Assembly (NCBI GenBank): GCA_019915135.1
Contig: JAHLMK010000006.1
Location: 2,728,001 to 2,792,000, forward strand
Reading direction: 5' to 3'
Length of the DNA stretch: 64,000 bases
Source: Strobilurus pachycystidiatus
Lineage: Eukaryota > Basidiomycota > Agaricomycetes > Agaricales > Physalacriaceae
Below, one piece after another: positions 11,681 through 23,600 of this stretch (positions are counted from its first letter, which is position 1; each line of letters begins with the position of its first letter). The notes under the pieces were generated by a model, which saw nothing but the letters and a program-made list of their open reading frames with translations, had not been told where the DNA came from and made no database searches. A program made the position numbers and the translations under genes.

Positions 11681-11761
11681 CACTGGTTATATCCATTGAA
11701 TGTGGCAAATGCTTCTCTGGCTATAACCACCCGTTTTCCATATCTCTTGCTGCAATGGTTG
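11681..11761 (-). repeat. Right subterminal inverted repeat of 4.5-kb element
   Basis: CACTGGTTATATCCATTG at 11681-11698 is the exact reverse complement of the left block. It lies 63 nt from the end, the same distance as on the left. TGGCTATAACCA follows at the mirrored position. Confidence 0.72.
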
Positions 11762-13437
11762 GCGTGCGGAGGTTGGGGAGTGCCGTCGGAGGCGCTGGAC
11801 TTGTGAGTTGACCGATTCGGGTCAGTGACGGTGGCAACGGACGGTGTATGGCAAGTGAGGATGAACGGGCGAGACTGGCAACACAACTCGGAGGACTCGA
11901 GAAATGCACCGAGCGGGCAGTTGACGGGACTCGGATGTGATGGCGCGCTCTCAGCTTCAAGCGTGACAGTTGTGTGTGCAGTGCGGGCGAGGGGGTGAAC
12001 GTGCTCAACGCTACGACAAGCATCTGTCTACAAGTCACTGGTTCGGTTTGGGCACTGATTCTCAAAGCATGGTCTCGACTCATTTCGACTCAGACGTGCG
12101 TTTGACTTGTCTACGGAGGGTTAGCGGCCTGCGCACTCATGCTGTCTTCTGGTTAGGTTGAGAGCGTGAGGGGAGTGACTCGGTGGTGTAGAGACGTTCT
12201 ATCTTGTGTTGTGGTGAGGGTGAGAGTGTTTCGGTGGTGTGAAGATGGTCTATCAGTGTCGTGGCGAGGGTGAGGTGTGTGCTCTCACAGGCGCAACTCA
12301 GTTTGACTTGCGTGCGCGCTTGACTTGTCGCCGTACGAAGGGTTAGGGGTCTGTGCTTGCTTCCGGTGAAATTGACCAAGTCAAGGGAGAGCGAGGGGAG
12401 TGTCTCAGTGGTGTAAAGAGTGCCCGTGGCGAGGGTTAGGTGTGTTCACTATTGGCGGCACTAGTGTTGAGCTTAGGATGACGCACGAGTTTGCTGACTT
12501 GGTGTGGCCGTGTATACTCAGTGGCGGCGTTCATTGGAGAGAGGTGAGACTGTTCGGCGCTGCACGGTGAAGATGTACTGTTCAAGTGCACACAGCATGG
12601 CCGACAGTATCCCTTGAACAACTTTGGCGTAGCGTGCGGAGGTTGGGGAGTGCCGTCGGAGGCGCTGGACTTGTGAGTTGACCGATTCGGGTCAGTGACG
12701 GTGGCAACGGACGGTGTATGGCAAGTGAGGATGAACGGGCGAGACTGGCAACACAACTCGGAGGACTCGAGAAATGCACCGAGCGGGCAGTTGACGGGAC
12801 TCGGATGTGATGGCGCGCTCTCAGCTTCAAGCGTGACAGTTGTGTGTGCAGTGCGGGCGAGGGGGTGAACGTGCTCAACGCTACGACAAGCATCTGTCTA
12901 CAAGTCACTGGTTCGGTTTGGGCACTGATTCTCAAAGCATGGTCTCGACTCATTTCGACTCAGACGTGCGTTTGACTTGTCTACGGAGGGTTAGCGGCCT
13001 GCGCACTCATGCTGTCTTCTGGTTAGGTTGAGAGCGTGAGGGGAGTGACTCGGTGGTGTAGAGACGTTCTATCTTGTGTTGTGGTGAGGGTGAGAGTGTT
13101 TCGGTGGTGTGAAGATGGTCTATCAGTGTCGTGGCGAGGGTGAGGTGTGTGCTCTCACAGGCGCAACTCAGTTTGACTTGCGTGCGCGCTTGACTTGTCG
13201 CCGTACGAAGGGTTAGGGGTCTGTGCTTGCTTCCGGTGAAATTGACCAAGTCAAGGGAGAGCGAGGGGAGTGTCTCAGTGGTGTAAAGAGTGCCCGTGGC
13301 GAGGGTTAGGTGTGTTCACTATTGGCGGCACTAGTGTTGAGCTTAGGATGACGCACGAGTTTGCTGACTTGGTGTGGCCGTGTATACTCAGTGGCGGCGT
13401 TCATTGGAGAGAGGTGAGACTGTTCGGCGCTGCACGG
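11762..13437. repeat. 870-bp satellite, block 2 (about 1.9 copies)
   Basis: It continues the array in the phase at which block 1 stopped, starting with the second copy of GCGTGCG. It is interrupted at 13437 by the hAT-like insertion. Sequence is identical to block 1 units as far as I can see. Confidence 0.97.
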
Positions 13438-14621
13438 TAGAGACCTTCACGAGTCTCGAGAGTCCAGTGAGTACTCGAGACTCGACTCGCCTCGGGGACC
13501 TGTGAGACTCGATCCCCGGGACCCGCGGATCTTGCCGAGTCAAGTCCCGGCACGAGTCGCGGGCACGGTCTCAGTGCCGTGAGTACTCGCGACGAGTACT
13601 CACAAAGACTCTTCTCATTTTCTGGCAGTTGCTAAGCCTCCGAGAGGCTCTCGGTCACTCAAATCTGCACTGCTGATTGATTGTGATCACTGATCACTCG
13701 GGATCAGTACTTTGATCCCAGATGATTGCGATCACACTCAGCTCTTCCTCTCACCACCACCACGGGTTTGACGATTCGTCAACCCCGCCAGCCTGACAAT
13801 TGTCAGCTGGCCTGGACGGCATTTGTATGCCCTACAAGAGGGCCAGAACAAGATCCAAATACCGTTGCTAGGGCCGCGACGCCCTAGCAACAGTGATTCG
13901 AGGACACGTAAGCCCCTCAAAAGGGCAGCAGGGATTGGGCAGGGATACGCAATGACAACGACAGGGGCGCCGGGCGACTGGGTGATGTGGATGACACCAA
14001 CGATGGGAGTGTGATGCTGCGCCACGGAGCCGGTAGGCTGTTAGGGCGGGGCGCGTCTGCAGACAACGCCGCGCGTTCAGGTACGTGCCACTGATTTTCA
14101 ATCGTAATATATATTGACGGCGTCAAACGACACCCTCTCTGTTTACTGACGCCTACAGGAAACACGCATGCAGCATGCCGGGCTGACATACACCACCCAC
14201 CACCGCCTCAACTCCTCCACCACATGCCTCGCCTCTCCACGGCACTTCTCGCCTCGTCATTGCGCCCCTTGCCATTTTGTCAGATCTCCCATTGCACCAC
14301 CACGTTCCCGCTGCCATTTCACCACCTCCCCCGCGTGGACTCATGCCCGGCTGAGGCCCCCTGCGCAATTGCTCGGGGGGATTTGTTGGGTTTGAAATTG
14401 ATTGACGCCAGTCGCATGCGAGTACTCATTGAAATACTCGCAAGTACTTACGACGACTCGAATCCTGATGAGTACTCATCTTACCCGTGAGTACTCGACT
14501 CGCGGGACTCGAGTCATCTCAGAGGCGAGTCCTGTCACGAGTCGCGGGCATGGATTTGGTCCGTGAGTACTCACGTTCACGAGTCCGAGTCTACTCGAGT
14601 CGGGACTCGTGAAGGTCTCTA
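13438..14621. mobile_element. hAT-like non-autonomous transposon (1184 bp)
   Basis: It sits inside a satellite unit with a perfect 8-bp target duplication CTGCACGG (13430-13437 and 14622-14629). Both ends carry the inverted repeat TAGAGACCTTCACGAGTC. An 8-bp duplication and an end fitting YARNG are the classic hAT signature. Subterminal regions hold repeated GAGTACTC palindromes, three on the left (13469, 13581, 13594) and four on the right (14420, 14470, 14489, 14565), like transposase-binding sites. No transposase frame exists, so it would depend on an autonomous relative elsewhere. The middle carries an HRP hairpin repeat. It is absent from the other copies of the satellite unit. Confidence 0.88.
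13765..14400 (+). repeat. HRP hairpin repeat carried inside the hAT-like element
   Basis: Five hairpins in a row: TTGACGATTCGTCAA (13768-13782), GCCAGC-TGACAATTGTCA-GCTGGC (13787-13811), GCCCT/AGGGC (13829-13843), GTTGCTAGGGC/GCCCTAGCAAC (13864-13891) and GCCC/GGGC after GTAAGCC (13912-13926). The last two sit at the same relative place as the hairpins at 36577-36600 and 36616-36634, but with different stem sequence. A GTACGTGC intron-like junction follows at about 14082. Confidence 0.6.
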
Positions 14622-17600
14622 CTGCACGGTGAAGATGTACTGTTCAAGTGCACACAGCATGGCCGACAGTATCCCTTGAACAACTTTGGCGTAGCGTGCG
14701 GAGGTTGGGGAGTGCCGTCGGAGGCGCTGGACTTGTGAGTTGACCGATTCGGGTCAGTGACGGTGGCAACGGACGGTGTATGGCAAGTGAGGATGAACGG
14801 GCGAGACTGGCAACACAACTCGGAGGACTCGAGAAATGCACCGAGCGGGCAGTTGACGGGACTCGGATGTGATGGCGCGCTCTCAGCTTCAAGCGTGACA
14901 GTTGTGTGTGCAGTGCGGGCGAGGGGGTGAACGTGCTCAACGCTACGACAAGCATCTGTCTACAAGTCACTGGTTCGGTTTGGGCACTGATTCTCAAAGC
15001 ATGGTCTCGACTCATTTCGACTCAGACGTGCGTTTGACTTGTCTACGGAGGGTTAGCGGCCTGCGCACTCATGCTGTCTTCTGGTTAGGTTGAGAGCGTG
15101 AGGGGAGTGACTCGGTGGTGTAGAGACGTTCTATCTTGTGTTGTGGTGAGGGTGAGAGTGTTTCGGTGGTGTGAAGATGGTCTATCAGTGTCGTGGCGAG
15201 GGTGAGGTGTGTGCTCTCACAGGCGCAACTCAGTTTGACTTGCGTGCGCGCTTGACTTGTCGCCGTACGAAGGGTTAGGGATCTGTGCTTGCTTCCGGTG
15301 AAATTGACCAAGTCAAGGGAGAGCGAGGGGAGTGTCTCAGTGGTGTAAAGAGTGCCCGTGGCGAGGGTTAGGTGTGTTCACTATTGGCGGCACTAGTGTT
15401 GAGCTTAGGATGACGCACGAGTTTGCTGACTTGGTGTGGCCGTGTATACTCAGTGGCGGCGTTCATTGGAGAGAGGTGAGACTGTTCGGCGCTGCACGGT
15501 GAAGATGTACTGTTCAAGTGCACACAGCATGGCCGACAGTATCCCTTGAACAACTTTGGCGTAGCGTGCGGAGGTTGGGGAGTGCCGTCGGAGGCGCTGG
15601 ACTTGTGAGTTGACCGATTCGGGTCAGTGACGGTGGCAACGGACGGTGTATGGCAAGTGAGGATGAACGGGCGAGACTGGCAACACAACTCGGAGGACTC
15701 GAGAAATGCACCGAGCGGGCAGTTGACGGGACTCGGATGTGATGGCGCGCTCTCAGCTTCAAGCGTGACAGTTGTGTGTGCAGTGCGGGCGAGGGGGTGA
15801 ACGTGCTCAACGCTACGACAAGCATCTGTCTACAAGTCACTGGTTCTTTTCGACTCAGACGTGCGTTTGACTTGTCTACGGAGGGTTAGCGGCCTGCGCA
15901 CTCATGCTGTCTTCTGGTTAGGTTGAGAGCGTGAGGGGAGTGACTCGGTGGTGTAGAGACGTTCTATCTTGTGTTGTGGTGAGGGTGAGAGTGTTTCGGT
16001 GGTGTGAAGATGGTCTATCAGTGTCGTGGCGAGGGTGAGGTGTGTGCTCTCACAGGCGCAACTCAGTTTGACTTGCGTGCGCGCTTGACTTGTCGCCGTA
16101 CGAAGGGTTAGGGGTCTGTGCTTGCTTCCGGTGAAATTGACCAAGTCAAGGGAGAGCGAGGGGAGTGTCTCAGTGGTGTAAAGAGTGCCCGTGGCGAGGG
16201 TTAGGTGTGTTCACTATTGGCGGCACTAGTGTTGAGCTTAGGATGACGCACGAGTTTGCTGACTTGGTGTGGCCGTGTATACTCAGTGGCGGCGTTCATT
16301 GGAGAGAGGTGAGACTGTTCGGCGCTGCACGGTGAAGATGTACTGTTCAAGTGCACACAGCATGGCCGACAGTATCCCTTGAACAACTTTGGCGTAGCGT
16401 GCGGAGGTTGGGGAGTGCCGTCGGAGGCGCTGGACTTGTGAGTTGACCGATTCGGGTCAGTGACGGTGGCAACGGACGGTGTATGGCAAGTGAGGATGAA
16501 CGGGCGAGACTGGCAACACAACTCGGAGGACTCGAGAAATGCACCGAGCGGGCAGTTGACGGGACTCGGATGTGATGGCGCGCTCTCAGCTTCAAGCGTG
16601 ACAGTTGTGTGTGCAGTGCGGGCGAGGGGGTGAACGTGCTCAACGCTACGACAAGCATCTGTCTACAAGTCACTGGTTCGGTTTGGGCACTGATTCTCAA
16701 AGCATGGTCTCGACTCATTTCGACTCAGACGTGCGTTTGACTTGTCTACGGAGGGTTAGCGGCCTGCGCACTCATGCTGTCTTCTGGTTAGGTTGAGAGC
16801 GTGAGGGGAGTGACTCGGTGGTGTAGAGACGTTCTATCTTGTGTTGTGGTGAGGGTGAGAGTGTTTCGGTGGTGTGAAGATGGTCTATCAGTGTCGTGGC
16901 GAGGGTGAGGTGTGTGCTCTCACAGGCGCAACTCAGTTTGACTTGCGTGCGCGCTTGACTTGTCGCCGTACGAAGGGTTAGGGGTCTGTGCTTGCTTCCG
17001 GTGAAATTGACCAAGTCAAGGGAGAGCGAGGGGAGTGTCTCAGTGGTGTAAAGAGTGCCCGTGGCGAGGGTTAGGTGTGTTCACTATTGGCGGCACTAGT
17101 GTTGAGCTTAGGATGACGCACGAGTTTGCTGACTTGGTGTGGCCGTGTATACTCAGTGGCGGCGTTCATTGGAGAGAGGTGAGACTGTTCGGCGCTGCAC
17201 GGTGAAGATGTACTGTTCAAGTGCACACAGCATGGCCGACAGTATCCCTTGAACAACTTTGGCGTAGCGTGCGGAGGTTGGGGAGTGCCGTCGGAGGCGC
17301 TGGACTTGTGAGTTGACCGATTCGGGTCAGTGACGGTGGCAACGGACGGTGTATGGCAAGTGAGGATGAACGGGCGAGACTGGCAACACAACTCGGAGGA
17401 CTCGAGAAATGCACCGAGCGGGCAGTTGACGGGACTCGGATGTGATGGCGCGCTCTCAGCTTCAAGCGTGACAGTTGTGTGTGCAGTGCGGGCGAGGGGG
17501 TGAACGTGCTCAACGCTACGACAAGCATCTGTCTACAAGTCACTGGTTCGGTTTGGGCACTGATTCTCAAAGCATGGTCTCGACTCATTTCGACTCAGAC

Positions 17601-20600
17601 GTGCGTTTGACTTGTCTACGGAGGGTTAGCGGCCTGCGCACTCATGCTGTCTTCTGGTTAGGTTGAGAGCGTGAGGGGAGTGACTCGGTGGTGTAGAGAC
17701 GTTCTATCTTGTGTTGTGGTGAGGGTGAGAGTGTTTCGGTGGTGTGAAGATGGTCTATCAGTGTCGTGGCGAGGGTGAGGTGTGTGCTCTCACAGGCGCA
17801 ACTCAGTTTGACTTGCGTGCGCGCTTGACTTGTCGCCGTACGAAGGGTTAGGGGTCTGTGCTTGCTTCCGGTGAAATTGACCAAGTCAAGGGAGAGCGAG
17901 GGGAGTGTCTCAGTGGTGTAAAGAGTGCCCGTGGCGAGGGTTAGGTGTGTTCACTATTGGCGGCACTAGTGTTGAGCTTAGGATGACGCACGAGTTTGCT
18001 GACTTGGTGTGGCCGTGTATACTCAGTGGCGGCGTTCATTGGAGAGAGGTGAGACTGTTCGGCGCTGCACGGTGAAGATGTACTGTTCAAGTGCACACAG
18101 CATGGCCGACAGTATCCCTTGAACAACTTTGGCGTAGCGTGCGGAGGTTGGGGAGTGCCGTCGGAGGCGCTGGACTTGTGAGTTGACCGATTCGGGTCAG
18201 TGACGGTGGCAACGGACGGTGTATGGCAAGTGAGGATGAACGGGCGAGACTGGCAACACAACTCGGAGGACTCGAGAAATGCACCGAGCGGGCAGTTGAC
18301 GGGACTCGGATGTGATGGCGCGCTCTCAGCTTCAAGCGTGACAGTTGTGTGTGCAGTGCGGGCGAGGGGGTGAACGTGCTCAACGCTACGACAAGCATCT
18401 GTCTACAAGTCACTGGTTCGGTTTGGGCACTGATTCTCAAAGCATGGTCTCGACTCATTTCGACTCAGACGTGCGTTTGACTTGTCTACGGAGGGTTAGC
18501 GGCCTGCGCACTCATGCTGTCTTCTGGTTAGGTTGAGAGCGTGAGGGGAGTGACTCGGTGGTGTAGAGACGTTCTATCTTGTGTTGTGGTGAGGGTGAGA
18601 GTGTTTCGGTGGTGTGAAGATGGTCTATCAGTGTCGTGGCGAGGGTGAGGTGTGTGCTCTCACAGGCGCAACTCAGTTTGACTTGCGTGCGCGCTTGACT
18701 TGTCGCCGTACGAAGGGTTAGGGGTCTGTGCTTGCTTCCGGTGAAATTGACCAAGTCAAGGGAGAGCGAGGGGAGTGTCTCAGTGGTGTAAAGAGTGCCC
18801 GTGGCGAGGGTTAGGTGTGTTCACTATTGGCGGCACTAGTGTTGAGCTTAGGATGACGCACGAGTTTGCTGACTTGGTGTGGCCGTGTATACTCAGTGGC
18901 GGCGTTCATTGGAGAGAGGTGAGACTGTTCGGCGCTGCACGGTGAAGATGTACTGTTCAAGTGCACACAGCATGGCCGACAGTATCCCTTGAACAACTTT
19001 GGCGTAGCGTGCGGAGGTTGGGGAGTGCCGTCGGAGGCGCTGGACTTGTGAGTTGACCGATTCGGGTCAGTGACGGTGGCAACGGACGGTGTATGGCAAG
19101 TGAGGATGAACGGGCGAGACTGGCAACACAACTCGGAGGACTCGAGAAATGCACCGAGCGGGCAGTTGACGGGACTCGGATGTGATGGCGCGCTCTCAGC
19201 TTCAAGCGTGACAGTTGTGTGTGCAGTGCGGGCGAGGGGGTGAACGTGCTCAACGCTACGACAAGCATCTGTCTACAAGTCACTGGTTCGGTTTGGGCAC
19301 TGATTCTCAAAGCATGGTCTCGACTCATTTCGACTCAGACGTGCGTTTGACTTGTCTACGGAGGGTTAGCGGCCTGCGCACTCATGCTGTCTTCTGGTTA
19401 GGTTGAGAGCGTGAGGGGAGTGACTCGGTGGTGTAGAGACGTTCTATCTTGTGTTGTGGTGAGGGTGAGAGTGTTTCGGTGGTGTGAAGATGGTCTATCA
19501 GTGTCGTGGCGAGGGTGAGGTGTGTGCTCTCACAGGCGCAACTCAGTTTGACTTGCGTGCGCGCTTGACTTGTCGCCGTACGAAGGGTTAGGGGTCTGTG
19601 CTTGCTTCCGGTGAAATTGACCAAGTCAAGGGAGAGCGAGGGGAGTGTCTCAGTGGTGTAAAGAGTGCCCGTGGCGAGGGTTAGGTGTGTTCACTATTGG
19701 CGGCACTAGTGTTGAGCTTAGGATGACGCACGAGTTTGCTGACTTGGTGTGGCCGTGTATACTCAGTGGCGGCGTTCATTGGAGAGAGGTGAGACTGTTC
19801 GGCGCTGCACGGTGAAGATGTACTGTTCAAGTGCACACAGCATGGCCGACAGTATCCCTTGAACAACTTTGGCGTAGCGTGCGGAGGTTGGGGAGTGCCG
19901 TCGGAGGCGCTGGACTTGTGAGTTGACCGATTCGGGTCAGTGACGGTGGCAACGGACGGTGTATGGCAAGTGAGGATGAACGGGCGAGACTGGCAACACA
20001 ACTCGGAGGACTCGAGAAATGCACCGAGCGGGCAGTTGACGGGACTCGGATGTGATGGCGCGCTCTCAGCTTCAAGCGTGACAGTTGTGTGTGCAGTGCG
20101 GGCGAGGGGGTGAACGTGCTCAACGCTACGACAAGCATCTGTCTACAAGTCACTGGTTCGGTTTGGGCACTGATTCTCAAAGCATGGTCTCGACTCATTT
20201 CGACTCAGACGTGCGTTTGACTTGTCTACGGAGGGTTAGCGGCCTGCGCACTCATGCTGTCTTCTGGTTAGGTTGAGAGCGTGAGGGGAGTGACTCGGTG
20301 GTGTAGAGACGTTCTATCTTGTGTTGTGGTGAGGGTGAGAGTGTTTCGGTGGTGTGAAGATGGTCTATCAGTGTCGTGGCGAGGGTGAGGTGTGTGCTCT
20401 CACAGGCGCAACTCAGTTTGACTTGCGTGCGCGCTTGACTTGTCGCCGTACGAAGGGTTAGGGGTCTGTGCTTGCTTCCGGTGAAATTGACCAAGTCAAG
20501 GGAGAGCGAGGGGAGTGTCTCAGTGGTGTAAAGAGTGCCCGTGGCGAGGGTTAGGTGTGTTCACTATTGGCGGCACTAGTGTTGAGCTTAGGATGACGCA

Positions 20601-23600
20601 CGAGTTTGCTGACTTGGTGTGGCCGTGTATACTCAGTGGCGGCGTTCATTGGAGAGAGGTGAGACTGTTCGGCGCTGCACGGTGAAGATGTACTGTTCAA
20701 GTGCACACAGCATGGCCGACAGTATCCCTTGAACAACTTTGGCGTAGCGTGCGGAGGTTGGGGAGTGCCGTCGGAGGCGCTGGACTTGTGAGTTGACCGA
20801 TTCGGGTCAGTGACGGTGGCAACGGACGGTGTATGGCAAGTGAGGATGAACGGGCGAGACTGGCAACACAACTCGGAGGACTCGAGAAATGCACCGAGCG
20901 GGCAGTTGACGGGACTCGGATGTGATGGCGCGCTCTCAGCTTCAAGCGTGACAGTTGTGTGTGCAGTGCGGGCGAGGGGGTGAACGTGCTCAACGCTACG
21001 ACAAGCATCTGTCTACAAGTCACTGGTTCGGTTTGGGCACTGATTCTCAAAGCATGGTCTCGACTCATTTCGACTCAGACGTGCGTTTGACTTGTCTACG
21101 GAGGGTTAGCGGCCTGCGCACTCATGCTGTCTTCTGGTTAGGTTGAGAGCGTGAGGGGAGTGACTCGGTGGTGTAGAGACGTTCTATCTTGTGTTGTGGT
21201 GAGGGTGAGAGTGTTTCGGTGGTGTGAAGATGGTCTATCAGTGTCGTGGCGAGGGTGAGGTGTGTGCTCTCACAGGCGCAACTCAGTTTGACTTGCGTGC
21301 GCGCTTGACTTGTCGCCGTACGAAGGGTTAGGGGTCTGTGCTTGCTTCCGGTGAAATTGACCAAGTCAAGGGAGAGCGAGGGGAGTGTCTCAGTGGTGTA
21401 AAGAGTGCCCGTGGCGAGGGTTAGGTGTGTTCACTATTGGCGGCACTAGTGTTGAGCTTAGGATGACGCACGAGTTTGCTGACTTGGTGTGGCCGTGTAT
21501 ACTCAGTGGCGGCGTTCATTGGAGAGAGGTGAGACTGTTCGGCGCTGCACGGTGAAGATGTACTGTTCAAGTGCACACAGCATGGCCGACAGTATCCCTT
21601 GAACAACTTTGGCGTAGCGTGCGGAGGTTGGGGAGTGCCGTCGGAGGCGCTGGACTTGTGAGTTGACCGATTCGGGTCAGTGACGGTGGCAACGGACGGT
21701 GTATGGCAAGTGAGGATGAACGGGCGAGACTGGCAACACAACTCGGAGGACTCGAGAAATGCACCGAGCGGGCAGTTGACGGGACTCGGATGTGATGGCG
21801 CGCTCTCAGCTTCAAGCGTGACAGTTGTGTGTGCAGTGCGGGCGAGGGGGTGAACGTGCTCAACGCTACGACAAGCATCTGTCTACAAGTCACTGGTTCG
21901 GTTTGGGCACTGATTCTCAAAGCATGGTCTCGACTCATTTCGACTCAGACGTGCGTTTGACTTGTCTACGGAGGGTTAGCGGCCTGCGCACTCATGCTGT
22001 CTTCTGGTTAGGTTGAGAGCGTGAGGGGAGTGACTCGGTGGTGTAGAGACGTTCTATCTTGTGTTGTGGTGAGGGTGAGAGTGTTTCGGTGGTGTGAAGA
22101 TGGTCTATCAGTGTCGTGGCGAGGGTGAGGTGTGTGCTCTCACAGGCGCAACTCAGTTTGACTTGCGTGCGCGCTTGACTTGTCGCCGTACGAAGGGTTA
22201 GGGGTCTGTGCTTGCTTCCGGTGAAATTGACCAAGTCAAGGGAGAGCGAGGGGAGTGTCTCAGTGGTGTAAAGAGTGCCCGTGGCGAGGGTTAGGTGTGT
22301 TCACTATTGGCGGCACTAGTGTTGAGCTTAGGATGACGCACGAGTTTGCTGACTTGGTGTGGCCGTGTATACTCAGTGGCGGCGTTCATTGGAGAGAGGT
22401 GAGACTGTTCGGCGCTGCACGGTGAAGATGTACTGTTCAAGTGCACACAGCATGGCCGACAGTATCCCTTGAACAACTTTGGCGTAGCGTGCGGAGGTTG
22501 GGGAGTGCCGTCGGAGGCGCTGGACTTGTGAGTTGACCGATTCGGGTCAGTGACGGTGGCAACGGACGGTGTATGGCAAGTGAGGATGAACGGGCGAGAC
22601 TGGCAACACAACTCGGAGGACTCGAGAAATGCACCGAGCGGGCAGTTGACGGGACTCGGATGTGATGGCGCGCTCTCAGCTTCAAGCGTGACAGTTGTGT
22701 GTGCAGTGCGGGCGAGGGGGTGAACGTGCTCAACGCTACGACAAGCATCTGTCTACAAGTCACTGGTTCGGTTTGGGCACTGATTCTCAAAGCATGGTCT
22801 CGACTCATTTCGACTCAGACGTGCGTTTGACTTGTCTACGGAGGGTTAGCGGCCTGCGCACTCATGCTGTCTTCTGGTTAGGTTGAGAGCGTGAGGGGAG
22901 TGACTCGGTGGTGTAGAGACGTTCTATCTTGTGTTGTGGTGAGGGTGAGAGTGTTTCGGTGGTGTGAAGATGGTCTATCAGTGTCGTGGCGAGGGTGAGG
23001 TGTGTGCTCTCACAGGCGCAACTCAGTTTGACTTGCGTGCGCGCTTGACTTGTCGCCGTACGAAGGGTTAGGGGTCTGTGCTTGCTTCCGGTGAAATTGA
23101 CCAAGTCAAGGGAGAGCGAGGGGAGTGTCTCAGTGGTGTAAAGAGTGCCCGTGGCGAGGGTTAGGTGTGTTCACTATTGGCGGCACTAGTGTTGAGCTTA
23201 GGATGACGCACGAGTTTGCTGACTTGGTGTGGCCGTGTATACTCAGTGGCGGCGTTCATTGGAGAGAGGTGAGACTGTTCGGCGCTGCACGGTGAAGATG
23301 TACTGTTCAAGTGCACACAGCATGGCCGACAGTATCCCTTGAACAACTTTGGCGTAGCGTGCGGAGGTTGGGGAGTGCCGTCGGAGGCGCTGGACTTGTG
23401 AGTTGACCGATTCGGGTCAGTGACGGTGGCAACGGACGGTGTATGGCAAGTGAGGATGAACGGGCGAGACTGGCAACACAACTCGGAGGACTCGAGAAAT
23501 GCACCGAGCGGGCAGTTGACGGGACTCGGATGTGATGGCGCGCTCTCAGCTTCAAGCGTGACAGTTGTGTGTGCAGTGCGGGCGAGGGGGTGAACGTGCT

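Larger units (their letters stand above)
7247..11761. mobile_element. 4.5-kb inserted element without visible transposase
   Basis: It interrupts the 870-bp satellite exactly, flanked by a 7-bp direct duplication GCGTGCG. The ends are CA...TG. Aligned end to end in inverted orientation without gaps, the two termini share TGGTTATA(A/G)CCA at positions 33-44 and an exact 18-bp CAATGGATATAACCAGTG at positions 64-81 from each end. Such symmetric subterminal repeats are typical of DNA transposons. No transposase-like frame is visible; the interior is AT-rich DNA, AAGTCCAAT-type repeats, and a diverged 0.95-kb tandem repeat. It is probably a non-autonomous derivative that captured repeats. Superfamily is undetermined. 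Confidence 0.72.

Noticed and set aside
7247..11761. LTR retrotransposon
   Set aside because: The ends are inverted and subterminal, not long direct repeats, and there is no primer-binding site or reverse transcriptase.
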